Source of the DNA: Bacteroidota bacterium
GTDB taxonomy: Bacteria; Bacteroidota; Bacteroidia; Chitinophagales; Chitinophagaceae
Direction: 5' to 3'
NCBI GenBank assembly: GCA_005884665.1
Contig: VBAT01000034.1
Coordinates: 122,495 to 186,494, forward strand
Length of the DNA: 64,000 nt
Numbering within the stretch: position 1 is the stretch's first letter; each line of letters opens with the position of its first letter. A model generated the notes under the pieces. The model was not told where the DNA came from. It did no database searches and saw only the letters and a list, made by a program, of their open reading frames with translations. This document shows positions 54,352 through 61,126 of this stretch, piece by piece. Both the position numbers and the translations under genes were made by a program.

Positions 54352-55629
54352 ATGACAAAGAAACTATTACTCATTATGATCTTGCTGGCCGGCAGTTTAT
54401 TGTCACAGGCACAGCTAAGAGGCATTTTAAATAAAGTAAAAAATAAAGCAGAGCAGACAGCTGATAAAAAAGTTGACGCCGAGATCGATAAGGCATTTGC
54501 AGAGTCGAATGGCAAAAGCCAGCAGCCTGAATCAAATACAGCTGTTGCCAAAGAACCGGTGCAGCCCGCACCCGAGGACAGGTCGATACAATCTTTTTCC
54601 AAATATGATTTTATCCCCGGCGATTCTATTCTTTACGCAGAGGATTTTCAGCAGGAAGCTATTGGTGAACTTCCTGCTAATTGGAATACCAGCGGAAGCG
54701 GCGAAGTAACCACGCTGGACAAATATCCCGGTCAGTGGCTACGCTTGCACAAAGGCTTTACCTATCTCAGCAGCAATCAAAAACAGTTTGGTGAAAATTA
54801 TACAGTCGAGTTCGATATGATCCTCCAGTTAAAAAATAATGGATGGATGTACCCGGAAGTATTTTTTGGCTTATTCGCCACCAAAAATGAACCAAATGGC
54901 GGAAATAATTTTTTAAAAGAATACAGGAAGAACGCCGCTATCATTGCCGCTCTTTTCCCCGCGGAATTCAAGGCCACCAAGATCAGGATGAACTCTTACT
55001 TCGACAACAAGGGGTATTTCAGTGGCGACAATAAAGCTTTTGAAGCCCTGGAAAAAACCTATGGAAGACCAGTACACGTGGCGATACAGGTGCAAAAGGA
55101 GAGATTCAGGATGTGGATCAATGAAGAAAAACTGTTTGATGTACCGAAAGGTATTCCCACCGGCAATATCATGAACCAATTGTTCTTCCAGGTAGGCTAT
55201 ACCAACTATGCCGAAGAACAGTATGGCATTTTCATCAACAATATCAAGGTGGCCACAGGTCGGCCCGATACCCGTCACAAACTGGTGGAAGAAGGTAAAT
55301 TCTCTACCACCGGAATACTCTTCGATTTTCAAAGCGCCGTGATCAGGCCCGAGTCATATGCAGTGATAAAGGAAATCGCAACTGCTTTGAAAGACAGCGA
55401 TATTAAAATAAAAGTTACCGGTCACACCAGCAGCGATGGTGATGACAAAGCGAATATGGAACTGTCGAAGAAAAGAGCTACAGCCGTCAAAGAGATGCTG
55501 GTAGCTGAATTCGGCATTGATGCCAGCCGGGTTGAAACGGAAGGTAAAGGTGAGACTCAGCCTATCGCCGATAATAAGACCAGGGAAGGCAAGGCGGCCA
55601 ACCGGCGGGTTGAATTTACCAGGAACTAA
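54352..55629 (+). CDS. OmpA-family outer-membrane protein with an N-terminal laminin-G-like domain
   Basis: The 425-aa protein starts at ATG 54352 with a signal peptide (MTKKLLLIMILLAGSLLSQAQ) and a charged linker. A middle domain of about 200 residues (PGDSILYAEDFQQEAIGELPANWNTSGSG, YTVEFDMILQL, VHVAIQVQKERFRMWINEEKLFDVP) looks like a concanavalin/LamG-type beta-sandwich. The C-terminal OmpA domain has GILFDFQSAVIRPESYAVIKEIATALK, KVTGHTSSDGDDKANMELSKKRATAVKEML and RVETEGKGETQPIADN...NRRVEF. The OmpA domain should bind peptidoglycan. It stands alone, with short T/C-rich repeats (ATTCATTC, 54270-54300) upstream. Confidence 0.9.
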   Translation: MTKKLLLIMILLAGSLLSQAQLRGILNKVKNKAEQTADKKVDAEIDKAFAESNGKSQQPESNTAVAKEPVQPAPEDRSIQSFSKYDFIPGDSILYAEDFQQEAIGELPANWNTSGSGEVTTLDKYPGQWLRLHKGFTYLSSNQKQFGENYTVEFDMILQLKNNGWMYPEVFFGLFATKNEPNGGNNFLKEYRKNAAIIAALFPAEFKATKIRMNSYFDNKGYFSGDNKAFEALEKTYGRPVHVAIQVQKERFRMWINEEKLFDVPKGIPTGNIMNQLFFQVGYTNYAEEQYGIFINNIKVATGRPDTRHKLVEEGKFSTTGILFDFQSAVIRPESYAVIKEIATALKDSDIKIKVTGHTSSDGDDKANMELSKKRATAVKEMLVAEFGIDASRVETEGKGETQPIADNKTREGKAANRRVEFTRN

Positions 55630-55773
55630 TTTTCCCGTAACCATAATTTGAAACAGCAACTGCGACCGTAAACCGGTTGTCCGGACCTCGTGTCGCCGAA
55701 GCTTTAGCGGAGGTACAATCCCCTGTCGAAAACAACCCTTAAACCTTATTCTGAATATTCAAGATTTCAAAAA

Positions 55774-56853
55774 ATGCGTATCGCTTTCATTGTGATTTTT
55801 CTTTCCAGCTGGGTTTTGAATTTGCCAGCCCGTGAACTACCCGTAAAAAAAGACAATCTGCCCTTCAGCGAAGAGAACTTAAAGAAAATGCTGATAGAAA
55901 AAAGGCCTGCGGAATTCATACTTGGCCAGACCAAAGAACGCCGCAATATTGAAGCCTGGTTCTTTCCTGGCACCAGCGATTACAATGCCCTTGTCATTGG
56001 TGGTGTGCATGGTAGCGAGCTTTCGTCGATTGAAGTAACAAGAGCTCTCATCCAGCAATTGCTTGCAGGCAGCAAAAGCTACTATAATGTGATCATTATA
56101 CCTTCTTTGTTCCCCGATAACGCCCTGAAAGCCCTGAGCTCTCCCGGCCGCATCGGTAGCACAGATAATCTTGGTCGTTATTCAATGACAGCCTCTGTTG
56201 ACCCCAACCGCCAGATGCCCACACCCGGTAAGGCTTATGATGAAAACAATGGCCTCGATCACCTGGGTAGAATGATCGAGATCGAGAATCAGTTGCTGCT
56301 TCAACTGATCCAGACATTCAAGCCGCAACGCATCATAAATGTACATGCAATCAGGAATACCGGTTATGGCGGTGTGTATGCCGATCCAAGAACGGACAAT
56401 ACCGGTATCGCATTGGGCTATTTATCCGACAGCCAGTTGGCCATCACCATCGCCCGTTATATAGATGAGCATGGCGGCAATGTAAATGGGAATAACCTTT
56501 ATAGCAATCCAACGGCGCTGTATTATAAAGACCCGGAGCCCGTTCCTACCGGCAATTTTCAAAAAAGAAATATGGCAGGGTCCATTCTGGATTCAAACCG
56601 CGGAAGCGGTGTATCCCTGGGAACCTGGGCTTCTACCGCTGTAACCAATGATATCGATCCTTCCAAAAACCGGGATGCGATGCGGATCATCACGATGGAA
56701 TATCCTGGATGCAAAAGACCGGCTGACTATAAAGATCCTTCAGAACAGTTGTTCCAGCAAAAACAGGTGGACATCTATTCGTCCTCGATCCGCATTATTT
56801 TTTTAGGCAACTATTACGTGGAAGATAAGCCTGGCAACATGGCAAAGAAATAA
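55774..56853 (+). CDS. M14-family zinc carboxypeptidase-like protein, secreted
   Basis: The 359-aa protein has a signal peptide (MRIAFIVIFLSSWVLNLPARELP). The zinc site is readable as GGVHGSELSSIE (His79 and Glu82) and INVHAIRNTGYGG (second His). DPNRQMPTPG supplies the substrate-binding Asn-Arg, and near the end EYPGCKRPADY follows an I-T-M-E motif (likely the catalytic Glu). It should cleave C-terminal amino acids or peptidoglycan stem peptides in the periplasm. It is monocistronic, with 144 non-coding bases before and 105 after. Confidence 0.85.
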   Translation: MRIAFIVIFLSSWVLNLPARELPVKKDNLPFSEENLKKMLIEKRPAEFILGQTKERRNIEAWFFPGTSDYNALVIGGVHGSELSSIEVTRALIQQLLAGSKSYYNVIIIPSLFPDNALKALSSPGRIGSTDNLGRYSMTASVDPNRQMPTPGKAYDENNGLDHLGRMIEIENQLLLQLIQTFKPQRIINVHAIRNTGYGGVYADPRTDNTGIALGYLSDSQLAITIARYIDEHGGNVNGNNLYSNPTALYYKDPEPVPTGNFQKRNMAGSILDSNRGSGVSLGTWASTAVTNDIDPSKNRDAMRIITMEYPGCKRPADYKDPSEQLFQQKQVDIYSSSIRIIFLGNYYVEDKPGNMAKK

Positions 56854-56958
56854 TTGAAACAACTCATACGCTTTTTACAACAATCTACCCATGACGCCAT
56901 TGTCATGGCCCTGCTACGAAAGTAATTTGCATCGGTAATTAAAAACAAAAACTCAACC

Positions 56959-57429
56959 ATGGAAATTAAGATCACCTTATTTTTTACACTGGTACTTTAT
57001 TCATTTGTCGTCGGCCAGAGTTTCTTCTACATCCTGGCGATGTCGCGGGCAGCAAAGAACATGAATCCAGTTACCTACATCGAATCAAGACAACTGATAG
57101 ATAAAAACCTGCAGTTCACATTGCGCCTCGTGTATTACCTGGCATTAATCGCCTCCATTGCATTGACATCTTTTTGCGTGATCAACCCTTCAGGTATATT
57201 ATTTATCAGTTCAGTTATATCACTGCTTTTATTGATTACAGACATAGCTCTTTCATTGAAAGGCAATACACCACTCAATAAAGCTATCAATTCATGGACG
57301 GCATCGGATTACCCTGCCAACTGGAAGGAATACCGTTCGAAATGGTTTTGTGTGTACAATATCAGGCAGGCTGCCAATATCACAGGCTTTATCGCCCTCC
57401 TGGCAGGGTTAATATTCGGATTTTATTAA
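56959..57429 (+). CDS. small four-helix membrane protein, DUF1772-like
   Basis: The 156-aa protein has four membrane helices (about residues 5-25, 55-75, 78-98 and 135-155). Between helices 3 and 4 it reads LKGNTPLNKAINSWTASDYPANWKEYRSKWFCVYNIRQ, which matches the DUF1772/anthrone-oxygenase-like family pattern G-N-x-P-L-N...W...N-x-x-R. Function is unknown here. It precedes a c-type cytochrome by 53 bases on the same strand and may be co-transcribed with it. Confidence 0.75.
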   Translation: MEIKITLFFTLVLYSFVVGQSFFYILAMSRAAKNMNPVTYIESRQLIDKNLQFTLRLVYYLALIASIALTSFCVINPSGILFISSVISLLLLITDIALSLKGNTPLNKAINSWTASDYPANWKEYRSKWFCVYNIRQAANITGFIALLAGLIFGFY

Positions 57430-57482
57430 AGACAAGCCTGCAGCGATAGACGCATACAGGCAATATTTTAAAAACCTCAATT

Positions 57483-58070
57483 ATGAAAAAAAGCGTTCTA
57501 TTTTTCGTTGCTGCAGTTGGAGCATTATCTTTTGCCCTGACTGCCTGTACAAGTGCTTCGGCTGATGCCGGGGACGTAGTGATCACTAAAGACAGCATGA
57601 TCAGGCGCGGGAGTTACCTGGTTAACGCCATTGGTTGTGATGATTGTCATTCGCAAAAAATTTTTACCGAGCATGGCTTTGAAGTCGACATGGAGCATCG
57701 CTTCAGCGGTTATATGGGTGAAAGAACCAAACTGGGCAAGCCTAATACCTCTGTCATGAAAGACGGGTACATGTTGTTTGCACAAGATCTTACTTCCGCA
57801 GTAGGACCCTGGGGACAATCATTTGCTGCAAATATCAGCTCTGATGCTACCGGCATTGGCAACTGGACGGAAGAACAGTTCATAAGAGCATTGCGTGAAG
57901 GAAAATCAAAAGGATTGAAAGAAGGCCGGCCGTTGCTGCCACCTATGCCGTGGTTCGTTTACCGCAACCTGAGTGATCTCGACCTGAAATCAATCTTCGC
58001 TTACCTGAAAACATCCAAGCCGGTCGAAAACCGGGTACCCGGCCCTAAATCACCAATGGAGTTGAAATAA
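57483..58070 (+). CDS. monohaem c-type cytochrome lipoprotein
   Basis: The 195-aa protein has a lipoprotein signal (ALTACTSAS, Cys22). The haem motif CDDCH (Cys52, Cys55, His56) sits in RRGSYLVNAIGCDDCHS. A distal Met ligand is in PLLPPMPWFVYRNLSD, and the class-I cytochrome C-terminal helix is SDLDLKSIFAYLKTSKPVENRVP. It should be an electron carrier anchored in the periplasm. No oxidase or dehydrogenase partner is encoded beside it. Confidence 0.92.
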   Translation: MKKSVLFFVAAVGALSFALTACTSASADAGDVVITKDSMIRRGSYLVNAIGCDDCHSQKIFTEHGFEVDMEHRFSGYMGERTKLGKPNTSVMKDGYMLFAQDLTSAVGPWGQSFAANISSDATGIGNWTEEQFIRALREGKSKGLKEGRPLLPPMPWFVYRNLSDLDLKSIFAYLKTSKPVENRVPGPKSPMELK

Positions 58071-58273
58071 GTCGCTAACCTGTTAAGATCATTGAGCTAT
58101 GTTACACATATTCATGATACCCGTTGCAGCCTTCAATCGCGTCACCTCGTATCGCGGAGTCAACAGCCCGCAAAGCGAACTGCTGAGTTGCCGGATATAC
58201 ATCTTCAATATCGATCCCAAAATAATAGCATTGAATTGATAAGTTTGCATAGCCAATGCAGATAAACAAACTA

Positions 58274-58345
58274 AGAGCGGAGAGCGAAGAAAGAGAGCGA
58301 AAGTAAAAGTATAGGAACCTCGCTCTCGCTCTGTTTCTCCGCTCT
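58274..58345. terminator. long nested hairpin between convergent genes
   Basis: AGAGCGGAGA (58274-58283) pairs with TCTCCGCTCT (58336-58345), and GAGAGCGA (58293-58300) with TCGCTCTC (58320-58327). It lies just beyond the stop of the minus-strand gene at 58350 and about 200 bases after the cytochrome gene. It could stop transcription from both sides. The rest of 58071-58273 holds no gene. Confidence 0.6.
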
Positions 58346-58349
58346 TTCT

Positions 58350-58835
58350 CTACAGGTTATTCTTCACCTGGTGACTGTCCAGTATCTCCTTTAGCTTTGT
58401 CACATCTCCCGCCCAAACATCTCTTAGCGGAATTACATTCGCAACCTGGCGGCTTTGCCAGATCAGTAGCCAGTTCTTGGTCTTTGTGACCCTGTAAATT
58501 TTATCCCAGGTCAGTTGCGATGAGAAAGAGTCCCCTTTTACTTCAAGATACTTATCACCAAAATTATATTCGATGGTCTCTTTTATCCGTGCATTTGACC
58601 TGTAATTTAACACCGCTCCTAATAGCGTGAACAGCGACAGGAATCCAAGCGCCATGAACGGCCATACGATCACATCCAGGTAGAAGCCTTTTCCGTGACT
58701 GAATTGCATATAGGTGGAATAGATCATGGACAGCAGCGCAATCCCAAAAACTATTTTTAGTGAACGTCTCTTCCAGAGCAACACAAAATTGACGTTGATA
58801 AAATCGCGTTGGCTGAGATTAGTCTTGATTTGCAT
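58350..58835 (-). CDS. YcxB-like membrane protein
   Basis: The 161-aa protein (start ATG 58835, MQIKTNLSQRDFINVNF) has two membrane helices (about residues 27-45 and 55-80). A C-terminal PH-like YcxB domain follows: EYNFGDKYLEVKGDSFSSQLTWDKIYRVTKTKNWLLIW...NVIPLRDV. This pattern of W-x-x-[IL] and I-P-x-R is typical of YcxB. Function unknown. Its start lies 11 bases downstream of the VOC gene's stop, so the two form an operon. Confidence 0.8.
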   Translation of the reverse strand: MQIKTNLSQRDFINVNFVLLWKRRSLKIVFGIALLSMIYSTYMQFSHGKGFYLDVIVWPFMALGFLSLFTLLGAVLNYRSNARIKETIEYNFGDKYLEVKGDSFSSQLTWDKIYRVTKTKNWLLIWQSRQVANVIPLRDVWAGDVTKLKEILDSHQVKNNL

Positions 58836-58845
58836 GATCAGGTAC

Positions 58846-59199
58846 TTATTTGTTATAGCGGGGTTGATATAATTGTATGGTAAAATCACCGGGCACATGA
58901 AAATACGTTACGAGGCCATAACCATGATCTTCGATCTCTCCGCTGAACTCCACCCCTTTTTCACTCAGCTCTTTTACGGTTTGCCGGATATCATCGCAAT
59001 AAAACGAAATATTAGCGGTGCCTGACTTACCCTCATTGCTATCGTCGGAAGGATGACAGCCCATATCGGCCTCCGGCAACTCAAAGATGAGCCAGCCATT
59101 GCCTATATCGGTTGCTTTTAAACCCAATTTATCCCTTAAGAAAGTCCTGAGGCCCCCAGCGTCAGAACTATAGAACATGGTATGAACGCCCCTGATCAT
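58846..59199 (-). CDS. VOC (glyoxalase-like) family protein
   Basis: The 117-aa protein is a single vicinal-oxygen-chelate unit. It opens with MIRGVHTMFYSSDAGGLRTFLRDKLG, has WLIFELPEADMGCHPSDD and SFYCDDIRQTVKELSEKGVEF, and ends in GLVTYFHVPGDFTIQLYQP. The His and Glu positions expected for metal binding are partly kept (H in the first strand, Gln in place of the last Glu). It may act on a small metabolite or mark resistance-type binding; the substrate is unknown. Confidence 0.88.
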   Translation of the reverse strand: MIRGVHTMFYSSDAGGLRTFLRDKLGLKATDIGNGWLIFELPEADMGCHPSDDSNEGKSGTANISFYCDDIRQTVKELSEKGVEFSGEIEDHGYGLVTYFHVPGDFTIQLYQPRYNK

Positions 59200-59275
59200 A
59201 TTGGTTGCTTTTGAAGATTAAAAATTGAATCTGCAGGGTTCCCGACCCTGGTGTCCGGATGCTGCTCCGTACCAT

Positions 59276-59935
59276 TTATTTACTCCTTGATATTACCGGC
59301 GATTGCCGCGTATACAAGTTCTTTTCCAGGATATCCAACATGAACGAGGCAACGCTTTTCCGGTTAATGATCCAATTCGGTCTGGGATCGTTATTAAAAC
59401 TCAGTTTCACTCTTTTTATCATTCCTCCATTGGTAAGACCTGCAGGCCGTACCGCTGTCCATTCCAATGTTGTTTGCCTGGCCAGTTCTTCCTGGTTTTC
59501 GTGATCAAGGTAAGGATAACTTATATTGCTGTGATCAATAAACCAGCGAAACCATCCAGGAATATCTTTTTTGGTCTCACCTACCCCCCATGCGGAGATA
59601 AAGATCAATCGACGAATACTACATGTTGGCATCAATTCGATCAGGGCCTTCATTACGGAAGATAAAAGGTCTTTAGGCGATCGTAGTTTAGACCAGGGCC
59701 AGTCACCAGTGCGGGATACATTCAAAGCGCTCAACACAGCTTCGCAACCCTTCATGGCATTTTCAAGGGCTGTCTTGTCTAATGGCGAACCTTCAAAAAC
59801 GGTCAAATTGGTGGTATGGAATGCAATCTTGCTTTTGTCGCGGACCAGGACATGCACCTGGTGTCCGCGTTGTAATGCCTGTTCCAGCAAATGTTGGCCG
59901 GTCCGGCCAGTGGCGCCCAAAATAAGGATTTTCAT
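59276..59935 (-). CDS. NAD(P)H-binding (NmrA/SDR atypical) protein
   Basis: The 219-aa protein begins with a dinucleotide-binding motif MKILILGATGRTGQHLLEQALQRGHQV and VRDKSKIAF. It has GCEAVLSALNVSR, RLIFISAWGVGETKKD and LEWTAVRPAGLTNG, all typical of the NAD(P)H-binding family related to NmrA and flavin reductases. The catalytic Tyr-x-x-x-Lys of classical SDRs is not obvious, although SYPYLDHENQEE occupies that place. The partner molecule is unknown. It is likely transcribed alone, 76 bases upstream of the VOC gene. Confidence 0.88.
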   Translation of the reverse strand: MKILILGATGRTGQHLLEQALQRGHQVHVLVRDKSKIAFHTTNLTVFEGSPLDKTALENAMKGCEAVLSALNVSRTGDWPWSKLRSPKDLLSSVMKALIELMPTCSIRRLIFISAWGVGETKKDIPGWFRWFIDHSNISYPYLDHENQEELARQTTLEWTAVRPAGLTNGGMIKRVKLSFNNDPRPNWIINRKSVASFMLDILEKNLYTRQSPVISRSK

Positions 59936-60017
59936 CTCTGTTTATCGGTTGCAAATAACATTAAAATCACCATTTACAGAAAATAAAACGATCGCCTGCG
60001 CACAACCAGGAAGTATG

Positions 60018-60044
60018 TAAAAAGGTCCGCCGTTTGGCGGACCT
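60018..60044 (-). terminator. terminator on the minus strand
   Basis: AGGTCCGCC (60023-60031) and GGCGGACCT (60036-60044) form a perfect 9-bp stem with a 4-base loop. On the minus strand a run of T follows, so it can end transcripts of the hemerythrin gene, whose stop lies about 155 bases upstream of it. Confidence 0.75.
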
Positions 60045-60199
60045 GGTCTTTCAAGAACAAGGTTTATGCTAAAGTATATGATGAAAATTCCGTACTCTCC
60101 AACTGCGATGAAATAATCTTGCTATCGATTCATCCTTTAACACCATTGTCAGTGCAAACAATAAATAATAGTTCATATTGCCGGGTTTTGGTTTTAAGA

Positions 60200-60880
60200 T
60201 TAAGCCAGCATTACTCCTTCTGTCAACCCTTCCAACACCAGCCTGAAACGTCTTTCAGGCAATTCCCTTTCGGCTGTAGTGAACAATGAACGAAATACAT
60301 ATTCGGGTGCATTTCTTTCGACGCTCTTCAGCCACCTCGTTATTTCGGCGTTGTTCAGGCCGCGCATCATCCATCTGTTATATTTCCCCACGTAGTCAGT
60401 CGGAACTTCGCTGATGATCTGACCGGTTATAGCCATCAGTTCGGCGTCCGTATAATACCGCCATAATATTTTATTTAATACATCTTCTTCCTTGGCCATG
60501 TGCTCCAGGTTAAACACCATGAACTTCACATAGGCATGCTGAACTTCCCTGGCTATCTCTGCTTTTTCTGTTATGATCGATGCGTTTTTCCAACGCTCGA
60601 TGGAATTTGACAATAGTTCGCCCAGTAAATGATCCTGTACATGTTCCTGCTCAAAAGCGTCGGCGATAGCAGGATCGTATTTCTCTACGGCGGGGAAAAC
60701 ATGATTGTCCTCATGAAAAGCATGCATATCAAAAAGCCGTACCACTTCGTTTATATTTTCGATCGTGTCTTCCGTTTCATCCACATTCCAGAAATCGGCG
60801 TGCTGAACTTTGATAGCTGTTTCATAGAGCATTGCTCTTAGTCCTTTATGGATCTGGTGAAAAATGTTGTAGCGTTGCAT
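60200..60880 (-). CDS. hemerythrin-domain protein
   Basis: The 226-aa all-helical protein has spaced His and Glu residues of a HHE di-iron site: IFHQIHKGLRAMLYE, then LFDMHAFHEDNHVFPAVEKYD, EQEHVQDHLLGELL and FMVFNLEHMAKEEDVLNKILW. It should bind O2, NO or act in iron or oxidative-stress handling in the cytoplasm. The second half (about residues 150-226) is a helical extension with RWMMRGLNNAEITRWLKSV, which recurs in Bacteroidota members. It is transcribed away from the sensor kinase at 61127. Confidence 0.9.
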   Translation of the reverse strand: MQRYNIFHQIHKGLRAMLYETAIKVQHADFWNVDETEDTIENINEVVRLFDMHAFHEDNHVFPAVEKYDPAIADAFEQEHVQDHLLGELLSNSIERWKNASIITEKAEIAREVQHAYVKFMVFNLEHMAKEEDVLNKILWRYYTDAELMAITGQIISEVPTDYVGKYNRWMMRGLNNAEITRWLKSVERNAPEYVFRSLFTTAERELPERRFRLVLEGLTEGVMLA

Positions 60881-61126
60881 ACAGATGATTTTTTGGTTTA
60901 AGGCTGCACCGGTTATTACGAGACCGGATACAGGCAGGGTTAATAGTTAATGAATTTGATAAAGTAAAATTGGCCTTTCAATTCACGAAAGGCAATGTAT
61001 GGCTGTATGAATTGTACTGTCAGTCGCATGAGTTGCATCGATTATATAAAACCCTGAACATTTCAATACCTCTTTTGCCGGACTCATCTTTAATTATCGC
61101 AACTCATCCACAGGTTTTCACATTTT